Source: a virus
Reading direction: 5' to 3' (one strand)
Virus record (IMG/VR): IMGVR_UViG_3300046000_005217
Span: 1 to 31,032 of that record
DNA length: 31,032 bases
The position numbers and the translations under genes were made by a program. The stretch's first letter is position 1, and each line of letters opens with the position of its first letter. Below, piece by piece: positions 15,362 through 22,328 of this stretch. The notes under the pieces were generated by a model that saw only the letters and a program-made list of their open reading frames with translations, made no database searches and was not told the DNA's origin.

Positions 15362-18033
15362 ATTACACCACCTTTACAAGTTATTCCAACATAATCAACA
15401 GTTGCTTGAATTGAAGTGAGACCAGCTAATTTATTTACACCAATAACTGGTGCACCAGCATAGTTGTTTGATACTCTCACAAATCTACTTGAAACAGCAT
15501 AAGTCATTCCACCATCTGCTGAATAGAAGAAAACACAATCACCTAAATTATTTGGATGATATGTACCAAGCACAACAGCATTTGTTGTTACTGCTAAAGA
15601 AGTTGTTGTATCAGTAATTAATGTACCAGCAGTATTTGAAGAATAGTTTCTCCAAAATGAATTTGCAAAAGAAGCATACCATGTCATACTACCAGTTACA
15701 GAAAGACCAGTTGTATTAGAACTACTGCTTATGCCAACACCAAAAATAAAATCTTGTGCTGCTGTTGGTAACTGCTCTAATCTTATTCTTGATACAACAC
15801 AATATTTAGAAAATGAACCAGCACTTGTAAAAAATCCACTTCTTCCCATTGCCTTTAACGTTCCGCTATTATTAGCAACAGTACCTGTGGAGAATGTTAT
15901 TGTGCCTAATCCATTAAGGATTTGATTATCATTTCTAATAAAAGCACCAGTTCCACTTGCAATACCAATACCAGTTTCACCAAAGTAAGTAGTAGGAGAA
16001 GCAGCATTAGGAGCACCAAGCATATCATCAAATGCCATGTGACCATTATTTGAATCAGAAGAAAGAACACCCCAATCAGTTCCGTTGTGAAGTAATGTTA
16101 TCTGTTCACTTGGAAATAAGAAGTAAGCACTCCTTCCTTGAAATCTCATTCTGTTTGCAGCACTTGAATTGGTGCTGTTCTTTTCCAGAATCATTAAATT
16201 ATCTGATGAACTATTTAGAATTGTAACCATACGACCAGCATAACCACCAGCTATTCCACTGTAAACTTGAATCTTGTCTGTATAGTTTGCATTTATGCTA
16301 ATCACCTTTTCATCATCCCATCCAGTAGGTGCATAATTATCATATCGTGCAGATGTTTCCGTTAACGAAAGAACACCCCAATCTGCTGAAGGAATATTTT
16401 GATTTTCCCACAAGCCAGAAGTTGAATTGTAAATTAATCCTTGATTGTTTGTAGGACTTGAAACAGTTACACCATGCAATTCATTTAACTCATATCCATT
16501 CTGGATTGCAAGTACAATCCTTCCTAAAGTTGGATGTGCTCTTGCTATGTATCCAATGAAGACAGTGTGATTTGGTTCTGCTGGTGGTGTTGCTGTGAAT
16601 GCACCAGCAGTTGTTGCACTTAACCATACAGCATCACCAGCAGTAAATGCAGATGTATTCAAGTTGTGAAGTGTACCACTGACAGCAACTTGTCCATCAC
16701 TATTATTTGTGATATCAGCTACTACTATTCCAATTGTCTTGCTTGATGTTGCTTCTGTATTTGCTTGTGCAAGAACAGCATTTGGTCTGTTGCCAGTAGC
16801 ACCAGAAAGATAAACTACTTGTCCTTTTGTTAGTGTAACACCAGTTGAATTGCGAACAACTATCTGAATTGTTTCAGCACTATCAACTATACCATCATTG
16901 TCTGTATCGTATGTTGATTTGAACATGTCACCGAATCCAGACAAGTCTGGTTTGTTCAATATTTCTTTTGATCCACTTGTAGCATTCCAATCAGAATAGG
17001 TTTCAACTTCCCATACTGCAGCACTTTCAGTATTGTCAGTGCACACATAGATATCACCATTGTCTAATACCCATCTGGAAGTAACATAATATCCTTTTGT
17101 GATATCATCATTCGCTGTTGGTACAATATTAAATTTATAATTCACTTCACGAATGCTGTCACCGTTTCCATTCATCACATATTGACTTCCAGCTTCCCAT
17201 TTAAGTTCATAACCAACACCACAGATTTGAGCAATACCTTTGTAACCACCAGTATCAGCATCAATTGTTCCTTCACGAAGTCTTGAACCATTGTCCAATA
17301 ACACACCACCACCAGCACCAAATTTCACTTCTGCTGCATCTATTAATTCAATGTCATTTGTTGTAGTATTTCCAACATCAGTTACATCTTGAAGTGAACC
17401 ACCACCAGCACTTCCATTAAATACTATTTCAATTTTATTGCCATTAACAGTTGCTATGAAGTCATCACTAAAATCAAGAAATGAAGTGTATCCAACAAAG
17501 TCACCATCATTGTACACACCAATCTTTGTAAGTACACCACCACCTACTTCTGGATTGTCAGAAATATTTGGTGAATAGTCTGCTGGTATATCACATGCTG
17601 ACCAATCATATGGTAATCTTAAAGTGAAATCAAGTTGCACACCAGTTAACCGATGCATAAATTCTTCTGCAAATGGAAGTATGGATGCTCTTTGGTCTAC
17701 TATTTCTGCATCATCACCAAATAATATTTGCCCATTCTGAACTTCAGAAATCAGATGCAGTGCAATCCTATTCATGTCACTGATGATTTCCTTCTGGTGC
17801 TCTGTCTTATCTTCCTTATCTCTTCCAATGTCAGCAAATCTAACAGACAATTGATAATCCAGAATCCCTTCACTTGGTGATATCTCATTGCATATTACAT
17901 GCATCAATGGATACATTGGTTCTTTATCCAAATCTGCTGCATCAATTTGTCCATGATAGAATTTCTTTAATATGAAATGCCCATCTGCAAATTGTCTCAA
18001 TCTTTCAATGACTGTTCTATAGCTGTTTAACAT
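15358..18033 (-). CDS. Tail terminator-like domain fused to tail fibre, 891 aa
   Basis: Residues 1-155 form a compact alpha/beta domain (RTVIERLRQFADGHFILKKF, LQLSVRFADIGRDKEDK-like stretch, EEFMHRLTGVQLDFTLRLPY, DWSACDIPADY) that resembles tail terminator / tail completion proteins. The remaining 730 residues are Gly-, Ser-, Thr- and Asn-rich fibre sequence. Around 370-385 there is a calcium-loop-like DTDNDGIVDSAE, and after it a repeat module with GQVVYLSGATGNRPNAV and TAGDAVWLSATTAGAF seen in phage fibres. The C-terminus would bind the receptor. One protein would thus combine a neck or tail-end ring with an adhesin, or the fibre domain may be displayed at the neck. It starts inside the frameshifted chaperone gene. 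Confidence 0.75.
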   Translation of the reverse strand: MLNSYRTVIERLRQFADGHFILKKFYHGQIDAADLDKEPMYPLMHVICNEISPSEGILDYQLSVRFADIGRDKEDKTEHQKEIISDMNRIALHLISEVQNGQILFGDDAEIVDQRASILPFAEEFMHRLTGVQLDFTLRLPYDWSACDIPADYSPNISDNPEVGGGVLTKIGVYNDGDFVGYTSFLDFSDDFIATVNGNKIEIVFNGSAGGGSLQDVTDVGNTTTNDIELIDAAEVKFGAGGGVLLDNGSRLREGTIDADTGGYKGIAQICGVGYELKWEAGSQYVMNGNGDSIREVNYKFNIVPTANDDITKGYYVTSRWVLDNGDIYVCTDNTESAAVWEVETYSDWNATSGSKEILNKPDLSGFGDMFKSTYDTDNDGIVDSAETIQIVVRNSTGVTLTKGQVVYLSGATGNRPNAVLAQANTEATSSKTIGIVVADITNNSDGQVAVSGTLHNLNTSAFTAGDAVWLSATTAGAFTATPPAEPNHTVFIGYIARAHPTLGRIVLAIQNGYELNELHGVTVSSPTNNQGLIYNSTSGLWENQNIPSADWGVLSLTETSARYDNYAPTGWDDEKVISINANYTDKIQVYSGIAGGYAGRMVTILNSSSDNLMILEKNSTNSSAANRMRFQGRSAYFLFPSEQITLLHNGTDWGVLSSDSNNGHMAFDDMLGAPNAASPTTYFGETGIGIASGTGAFIRNDNQILNGLGTITFSTGTVANNSGTLKAMGRSGFFTSAGSFSKYCVVSRIRLEQLPTAAQDFIFGVGISSSSNTTGLSVTGSMTWYASFANSFWRNYSSNTAGTLITDTTTSLAVTTNAVVLGTYHPNNLGDCVFFYSADGGMTYAVSSRFVRVSNNYAGAPVIGVNKLAGLTSIQATVDYVGITCKGGVI

Positions 18034-18759
18034 TCGATGCGTTTTTAAGGTGAAGTCTGTATGTGTAGTAATACATAAGTTCTTCTATTGGATAATATAT
18101 GAGTGACTTAAATTTGACCAAATCATTCTCTGATATGTCCATGAAGAAATAATACCAGCCAAAAATATCAGAAATGCTTTTTACTGTGGACTGCTCAAGT
18201 TCGTTATCGTTTCCATCACTTGATTCATCTGACTGTCTAAATACATTTGGGAATTGTTCTGTAAGTCTTTTCGTATAATCGAAAAAAAAAGCAGCACACC
18301 ATTCACAACATCCATTGTCAACTTCATCATGTGCTCTTCATTCTTCAGATGCTTTGCACTGTCATACACTTCTATATCATAAGTATCACCATGAACTGCA
18401 CTGATTGGTCTGTAAAGGATGCAAAGAACTTTGGCAATATCTTGTTTGATATTCTCATTGTTTGTGAAGTGCATCAAGTCAGCAAATGCTCCACCAGTTA
18501 ACTTTCTTTTGAAGTCTGGAATCAATCCAAAGTCTGTTCCATTTAATGTAAATCTATTCTTGAATACAGCACCATGACCATTCATTGCTTTTTCAAATAG
18601 GTCAAATTCCAGATTGATTTCTTCCAGTGCTGTATCTCTTGCTTGTTCATATGACTTACCACTGATAGCTTGATACTTCATGATGTCATTAGTTGCTGAA
18701 TGCCATCCTATGTATTCACCAACAGTTATATCTGATAATTGTAGTTCAGTATTAATCAT
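18017..18759 (-). CDS. Tail assembly chaperone, long frameshifted form (G-T type), about 247 aa
   Basis: The 0-frame gene (18181-18759) contains CTT-TTT-TTT-TCG at 18291-18280. If the ribosome slips back one base there, the new frame begins at 18283 and is open for 88 codons to a TAG at 18019-18017. The extension ends in a domain with DIFGWYYFFMDISENDLVKF and YYPIEELMYYYTYRLHLKN, the Trp/Tyr-rich form I know from the T part of tail assembly chaperones. It fills the otherwise empty 18034-18180 and stops just inside the next gene. Long and short forms are normally needed in a fixed ratio for building the tail tube around the tape measure. Confidence 0.8.
18181..18759 (-). CDS. Tail assembly chaperone, short form (G type), 192 aa
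   Basis: Product of normal decoding. The start shares an ATGA overlap with the small terminase gene. The protein is helical, with the core GGAFADLMHFTNNENIKQDI and VLCILYRPISAVHGDTYDIE, then KHLKNEEHMMKLTMDVVNGV just before the slip site. After the site, 33 codons follow in frame to a TAA. The T9 slip site and the open -1 frame beyond it are the reason for the chaperone call. The distance from the tape measure gene (8 kb) is unusual; in most siphophages the two are adjacent. Confidence 0.75.
   Translation of the reverse strand: MINTELQLSDITVGEYIGWHSATNDIMKYQAISGKSYEQARDTALEEINLEFDLFEKAMNGHGAVFKNRFTLNGTDFGLIPDFKRKLTGGAFADLMHFTNNENIKQDIAKVLCILYRPISAVHGDTYDIEVYDSAKHLKNEEHMMKLTMDVVNGVLLFFSIIRKDLQNNSQMYLDSQMNQVMETITNLSSPQ
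18280..18291 (-). other. Slippery sequence for -1 frameshifting (T9)
   Basis: The coding strand reads C followed by nine T and CG. Both shifted codons can re-pair as Phe, fitting the X-XXY-YYZ pattern as T-TTT-TTT. The open -1 frame after it codes for a recognisable domain, which supports function. Confidence 0.75.
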
Positions 18760-19091
18760 ATCTTATCACTTATAGTTATCTGCACTGGAGCAATGTTAGT
18801 ATCTATTTCTTGACGTTCAATGTATCCTCTTTTTTTGCCTTTTGTCTTCAAGAAAAAAATAGTTGATGATACTTCACCATTGCTAATCTGTTTATGAAGT
18901 TGTGATTCTGCAAAGTCCAGTGCAATGTCTTCAATTGATTTCACTGAAGTTGAATAGTCTTCATCTTCACGCATCCATCTGTAATGAGTTTCTCTGGCAA
19001 TACCAACTGCTTTACATGCAGAAGTAACAATGCCTAAAGATTTCTCCAGAGCATTAATCATTGCCTTTTTATTTATGTCACTATTTGTCAT
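18756..19091 (-). CDS. Terminase small subunit, 111 aa
   Basis: The N-terminal 60 residues form a helix-turn-helix of the small terminase type: INALEKSLGIVTSACKAVGI, then ARETHYRWMREDEDYSTSVK. The following helix (DIALDFAESQLHKQISNGE) and the phrase TIFFLKTKGKKRGYIERQE are typical of small terminase proteins of phages infecting Bacteroidota and Firmicutes. It recognises the packaging site and loads the large subunit, which here lies 9 kb away on the other strand. Start and stop overlap or abut their neighbours, so it is in the ParB/chaperone transcript. Confidence 0.85.
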   Translation of the reverse strand: MTNSDINKKAMINALEKSLGIVTSACKAVGIARETHYRWMREDEDYSTSVKSIEDIALDFAESQLHKQISNGEVSSTIFFLKTKGKKRGYIERQEIDTNIAPVQITISDKI

Positions 19092-19100
19092 AGACTTAAC

Positions 19101-19673
19101 TTATTTCAGTTTGTTTTCTTTTAGTTTTTCAATTATGAATCCACCGATGTACAAACCTTTATCTTTCCACAACTGAATTAACTTTTGCGCTTCTTTCAAG
19201 TGCTCTGGTTCAAATTCAATTGATATTGTTTTTTTAGAATCACTGCTGCTTTCTGAATCAGTATCAGCAATATCATCATCAATGATTGGATAATCATCAT
19301 CTGATGGTTCAGTCCATACATCCAATGCCCATTCGTTAAGTTCACCAGAATCAAATTCATTTGCAAGAATATCCCAATCCCACTGACCAAATGATATATT
19401 GTCTTTGATGATAAATTCTTTTTGTTGCTCTGGTGTTAGTTCAGATGCCATGATAATATGCACCTTTTTCAATCCAGCATCCTTTGATGCTCTTAATCTC
19501 ATGTTACCACCAAGCACCATCATATTTTCATCTACTACAATAGGGCGCAATTTAAGCATCTCTGGAAAGTCTTTGATAGATTGCACCAACTTGGTGAACT
19601 TATCATCTTTAATGATACGCGGATTGCTTGTATTGGGTTTTATATCACCAATCTTGACTTCAATTATGTTCAT
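19101..19673 (-). CDS. ParB/Srx-fold domain protein, 190 aa
   Basis: The ATG at 19673 overlaps the stop of the preceding gene by 14 bases and is preferred to a TTG at 19682. Residues 1-75 match the ParB N-terminal / sulfiredoxin-like fold: VKIGDIKPNTSNPRIIKDDK, LRPIVVDENMMVLGGNMRLR and ASKDAGLKKVHII, with GGNMRLRA at 55-62 in place of the usual G-x-x-R. The middle is very acidic (DDDYPIIDDDIADTDSESSS) and the end is basic. In phages this domain often sits beside terminase or methyltransferase genes; it may bind nucleotides and DNA or nick DNA. Its exact role here is unknown. Confidence 0.8.
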   Translation of the reverse strand: MNIIEVKIGDIKPNTSNPRIIKDDKFTKLVQSIKDFPEMLKLRPIVVDENMMVLGGNMRLRASKDAGLKKVHIIMASELTPEQQKEFIIKDNISFGQWDWDILANEFDSGELNEWALDVWTEPSDDDYPIIDDDIADTDSESSSDSKKTISIEFEPEHLKEAQKLIQLWKDKGLYIGGFIIEKLKENKLK

Positions 19674-20013
19674 GGAAATCAATTGTTAGATTTAGCTTTA
19701 CATCATCACCATCTGTGATTATGTTTTTGTTCATGCGGAATAGGAATGTTTTCTTCTTAGTTCCTTTTTCAGTCATTGAGTATTCAATATAGTTTGCTCC
19801 AATAGACTTGTGCAATCTTTTGCGAACAAATGCAGCCAGTTGTTTTTCTGATTTGAAAAAAACATTCTTTGCTTTTAATACTTTGACCAGTGTAGAGTAT
19901 TCAAGTTGTGCAACAGTTTGAATTATCTCATTAGTCTTTGATTCACTTATTATATCTGTATCCATAATCTTATACTTTAAGTTGTATTCCCGAACTAAAA
20001 GAGCATACGACAT
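19660..20013 (-). CDS. Hypothetical protein, 117 aa, first gene of the morphogenesis transcript
   Basis: Starts at the ATG at 20013; an internal ATG at 19965 (MDTDIISESK) is equally well placed. The sequence is basic and helical, with KVLKAKNVFFKSEKQLAAFV and RKRLHKSIGANYIEYSM. It could bind nucleic acid. I do not recognise a family. It is the first gene after the 20014-20439 leader region, so any regulation by that leader would act on it and the genes behind it. Confidence 0.65.
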   Translation of the reverse strand: MSYALLVREYNLKYKIMDTDIISESKTNEIIQTVAQLEYSTLVKVLKAKNVFFKSEKQLAAFVRKRLHKSIGANYIEYSMTEKGTKKKTFLFRMNKNIITDGDDVKLNLTIDFHEHN

Positions 20014-20263
20014 CCTTAACTGCTGGTCACAGATGCTTATGCTCCTTTGATTTCTAACTTATACTTTTAAGAGTATCCGTCACCATCAGAGATGTTGCTC
20101 AATCGTATAGGTGGCAACACTTGGATTCTACTTCAAGATGCTCTATACGCACCTATTGACTTTTGGCTTCATCCTTTATACTACCAATGCACTTTGTCAA
20201 TTTCCCACAGTAATGCTTTTATTTCAAGTTCCGCTGTTGTCATTCGCCCGACCAGAACTGATG
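20014..20263 (-). other. Gene-poor leader with alternative stems
   Basis: Between the promoter at 20264-20295 and the gene at 20013 lie about 250 bases without a long ORF. On either strand CGTATAG (20104-20110) can pair with CTATACG (20143-20149), and ATAGGTG (20107-20113) with CACCTAT (20150-20156). The two pairings share four bases and exclude each other. A near-perfect 16-base palindrome, ATACTTTTAAGAGTAT, lies at 20061-20076. Together this looks like a structured 5' leader or an operator region; no known riboswitch was recognised. Confidence 0.45.
20181..20243 (-). CDS. Possible leader peptide, 20 aa
   Basis: ATG at 20243 opens a frame coding for MTTAELEIKALLWEIDKVHW and a TAG. It begins about 20 bases after the candidate promoter and lies before the alternative stems, which is where a leader peptide would sit. 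There is no other support, and it may be chance. Confidence 0.25.
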   Translation of the reverse strand: MTTAELEIKALLWEIDKVHW

Positions 20264-20295
20264 CAAATATTGACTTGATATTTTAAAATACACAA
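20264..20295 (-). promoter_or_regulatory. Candidate promoter for the morphogenesis genes
   Basis: On the minus strand TTG (20295-20293), 21 bases, then AATATTTG (20271-20264), one mismatch from TAnnTTTG. Spacing equals that of the other promoters of this genome. It lies just after a terminator and points to the block of structural genes. Confidence 0.55.
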
Positions 20296-20330
20296 TTTAA
20301 TTGCCAACATTCCAAACAGAAATTGTTAGA

Positions 20331-20362
20331 AACAAAAAAGCAGTCCTACGTTTAAGACTGCT
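20331..20362 (-). terminator. Intrinsic terminator after the first leftward gene group
   Basis: On the minus strand AGCAGTC, a 10-base loop and GACTGCT are followed by TTTTTG. It ends transcripts carrying the nuclease, sigma-like and Cys-rich genes and separates them from the structural genes. Confidence 0.82.
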
Positions 20363-20439
20363 GAATTGTAAAATTAATAAATAAACTGCGAAGTAGGAAT
20401 GCCTATCTACTTCCAAAAGATTGAAGATTCAAATATAGT

Positions 20440-20853
20440 CTATCCTACATCTGACTTCAATTTTGTTAGCAAATCTTTCACGCATGGTGCACAATTGGAG
20501 ACTGGTAACTTATGACCAGTAGCAATGAATGCAAGGTCATATAACTTCACCAAATCTTCTCTACTGATATAATCAGTGTTGATGGTTTTTAAGAATGCTC
20601 TTGCTTCTTCTTTTTGTTCTGCTGTCATCTCACCTACAGCAGACCATTTACCAACTGAACATTCCACATTTCTGAATGCAGTTTTCACAGTCATGTTGCA
20701 GCCACATAACTTGTGTTTCTTTTTCTTGAAAGTTACAGTGCCACCGATTACTGGTGTACCACACCATGTTCCTTTGGCGAACTTTTGAGCAAACTTACAA
20801 TCCTTGCAAATTGCTCTTCTCTCTTCAATGATTTCTTTCGATGCGAACCACAT
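20440..20853 (-). CDS. Cys-rich, probably zinc-binding protein, 137 aa
   Basis: The ATG at 20853 (MWFASKEIIEERRAICKDC) has an A-rich leader (AAATCAAAAAAT) and overlaps the sigma-like gene by 29 bases; the longer frame would need a TTG start and a 140-base overlap. The first 65 residues carry six Cys: C16-x2-C19, C31 in TWCGTPV, C50-x-C52 in HKLCGCNM and C64. This arrangement suits one or two zinc sites. The rest is helical, with a CxxC near the end (SNCAPCVKDLL). Such proteins are common in Bacteroidota phages; function unknown. Confidence 0.75.
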   Translation of the reverse strand: MWFASKEIIEERRAICKDCKFAQKFAKGTWCGTPVIGGTVTFKKKKHKLCGCNMTVKTAFRNVECSVGKWSAVGEMTAEQKEEARAFLKTINTDYISREDLVKLYDLAFIATGHKLPVSNCAPCVKDLLTKLKSDVG

Positions 20854-21322
20854 ATTTTTTGATTTTAGATTTGATATGATTGATGTATTTATACATGTAC
20901 TCAACATTGACTCCAGCAATTCCGCTCCAATATTCATAGCTGAAATCTGGCTGCAAGTATTCTTCAAATATTATTCTCTCGTGCTCTGGAAGTCTACTGA
21001 TGGCAATATCAACATTCTCTATTCTGATTCTATCATGAAATGTTACATGCTGAATTGTTTCAATTTTCTCAACATTCAGTTCAGTAGTGTTCAATTTAAA
21101 TATCTGTCTGAAGGATGATGTCTTTGAGTACCATCCCAGATACATTGCCCTATGTATGTATGAATGAAGTTCTGATTCCGTCATGCTATCCATCTTATCC
21201 TTTGAATGAACCATGCAGTATTCAATTGTATGGTGCAGTAGTTCATCAGCATCAAATTTGTTTCTGGTGATTTTAAGAGCACACTGGTGCAATGATGAAT
21301 AGATGATGGTTATATTACTCAT
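20825..21322 (-). CDS. Sigma-70-family-like transcription factor, 165 aa
   Basis: The N-terminal part (HQCALKITRNKFDADELLHH at about 12-31, then TIEYCMVHSKDKM) resembles sigma region 2, and residues 108-160 (LPEHERIIFEEYLQPDFSYE followed by a helix-turn-helix GIAGVNVEYMYKYINHIKSK) resemble sigma region 4. The length fits a reduced ECF-type sigma factor. If active it would direct the host RNA polymerase to phage promoters, most likely the morphogenesis genes. The gene has its own promoter and a repeat-rich leader. The match is by eye; region 2 is weaker than region 4. Confidence 0.65.
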   Translation of the reverse strand: MSNITIIYSSLHQCALKITRNKFDADELLHHTIEYCMVHSKDKMDSMTESELHSYIHRAMYLGWYSKTSSFRQIFKLNTTELNVEKIETIQHVTFHDRIRIENVDIAISRLPEHERIIFEEYLQPDFSYEYWSGIAGVNVEYMYKYINHIKSKIKKYVVRIERNH

Positions 21323-21425
21323 TCATGTACGATTGATTGCCTTATGATGGTTATATTAGTCATTTAATGATTCATCATGTTGTTTCATCTTTCGTGAAAT
21401 GATTTGCATTGTTTCATCTTTTGTG
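21303..21425. repeat. Two pairs of direct repeats in the leader of the sigma-like gene
   Basis: A 21-base sequence starting ATGATGGTTATATTA occurs at 21303-21323 and 21344-21364 with one mismatch. TTGTTTCATCTTTCGTG (21380-21396) recurs at 21409-21425 with one mismatch. The first pair duplicates the start of the sigma-like gene itself; the second lies at and just downstream of the predicted transcription start. Confidence 0.8.
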
Positions 21426-21457
21426 CAAAGTTAGTCATTCATGTACCATTGTATCAA
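21426..21457 (-). promoter_or_regulatory. Promoter of the sigma-like gene
   Basis: On the minus strand TTG (21457-21455), 21 bases, then TAACTTTG (21433-21426), an exact TAnnTTTG. It overlaps the end of the nuclease gene and gives a leader of about 100 bases. Confidence 0.65.
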
Positions 21458-21769
21458 TGATAATGCTTCTGGTGTTCCTTTGCATACCTTCGCATAATAA
21501 CCATTATCACATAACTTCTTTATCCATTCCTTCTGTGATGCTTGTGCTGTACCTTTAGTTGTCTTCAGTTCAATTGCTAATCCATGATAACCTTTCCTTG
21601 ATTCATAGATGAACAAGTCTGGGAATCCTTTTACATATCCAGTGCGCTTCATTTTTATTGCTTGTTTGATGCTGGTTCTTACACCACCAGCAGATGCACA
21701 ATAAAGAGCATTTGGATATTGGTATTTGAGATAGTTAACTACTGCTATTTGTACAAATTCTTCTGTCAT
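21431..21769 (-). CDS. VRR-NUC domain nuclease, 112 aa
   Basis: Small stand-alone nuclease of the VRR-NUC (PD-(D/E)xK) class: KGFPDLFIYESRKGYHGLAI with D51, then E67-x-K69 in IELKTTKG, and Q79 in ASQKEWIKKLCDNGYYAKV. These are the active-site residues of the fold. The length equals that of other phage stand-alone members. It would act on branched or structured DNA during replication, recombination or packaging. It is the first gene of the leftward block with a very short mRNA leader. Confidence 0.88.
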   Translation of the reverse strand: MTEEFVQIAVVNYLKYQYPNALYCASAGGVRTSIKQAIKMKRTGYVKGFPDLFIYESRKGYHGLAIELKTTKGTAQASQKEWIKKLCDNGYYAKVCKGTPEALSLIQWYMND

Positions 21770-21776
21770 TTTAGCA

Positions 21777-21808
21777 CAAATCTAAATATTTTTCTTTTTG
21801 ATTTTCAA
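21777..21808 (-). promoter_or_regulatory. Leftward promoter for the nuclease gene
   Basis: On the minus strand TTG (21808-21806), 21 bases, TAGATTTG (21784-21777). Only 7 bases separate it from the ATG at 21769, so the mRNA would be almost leaderless. Confidence 0.7.
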
Positions 21809-21811
21809 TCA
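21799..21811. promoter_or_regulatory. Inverted repeat over the leftward -33 element
   Basis: TGATT-TTC-AATCA covers the TTG of the leftward promoter. It could be an operator for the phage HTH protein, but the arms are only five bases. Confidence 0.3.
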
Positions 21812-21835
21812 GTTACAAATTATTTTGCATTACCA

Positions 21836-21868
21836 TTTGTTTTTTTGGAAACAATGTATATATATTTG
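21836..21868 (+). promoter_or_regulatory. Rightward (early) promoter
   Basis: TTTG (21836-21839), 21 bases, TATATTTG (21861-21868), an exact match to the Bacteroidota -33/-7 pattern. It gives a leader of about 65 bases, ending in CAA repeats, before the gene at 21940. Confidence 0.8.
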
Positions 21869-21939
21869 CCCATGCTTTTGAAAATCAGCACAACAAATAT
21901 AGAAAGAAACACAACAACAATTTAAACAACAACAACACA

Positions 21940-22296
21940 ATGAAAAACAACAGCACCATTCGCGCAATCAACATCTTGAAACAAGCAACTGATTTTGGTT
22001 TTGAAATTAAGATAACCAATTCACTTGAAGACATTCTTATTGCAGCAGAGCAGTATCTAATTGAATGCGGAAATGATTTTTCAGAAGAAGTTCAATTAAC
22101 TGTTCATGGCGCAAGTCAATCATTTAGTTATTCTGATGGACTTGGATACGAAAAAACAGTTACTGGTGAAATCATAGGTCGTGACAGCTATAGAAAAGCA
22201 GATAATATTCGTAAAAGAAATGAATCAATTGAACATGTAGTAGATACTATAGTTAACACTGAAGGTCGTGTAGTAGAATTATACGTTAATATCTAA
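21940..22296 (+). CDS. Early hypothetical protein, 118 aa
   Basis: First gene of the rightward block, with a clear promoter and the leader AACAACAACAACACA before the ATG. The protein has an N-terminal helical half (AINILKQATDFGFEIKITNS) and a beta-rich C-terminal half. No motif or family recognised. First-expressed genes of phages often inhibit or redirect host functions, but nothing here shows which. Confidence 0.75.
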   Translation: MKNNSTIRAINILKQATDFGFEIKITNSLEDILIAAEQYLIECGNDFSEEVQLTVHGASQSFSYSDGLGYEKTVTGEIIGRDSYRKADNIRKRNESIEHVVDTIVNTEGRVVELYVNI

Positions 22297-22328
22297 ATAG
22301 AAACAATAACAAGTTAAAAAACAACAAC

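Noticed and set aside
20014-20263. tRNA or known riboswitch in the gene-poor leader
   Set aside because: No T-loop motif or cloverleaf found, and no known aptamer core recognised.
20092-20286. 64-residue rightward ORF in the gene-poor leader
   Set aside because: It lies against a leftward promoter and a block of leftward genes, has no promoter or CAA leader, and codes for no recognisable motif.
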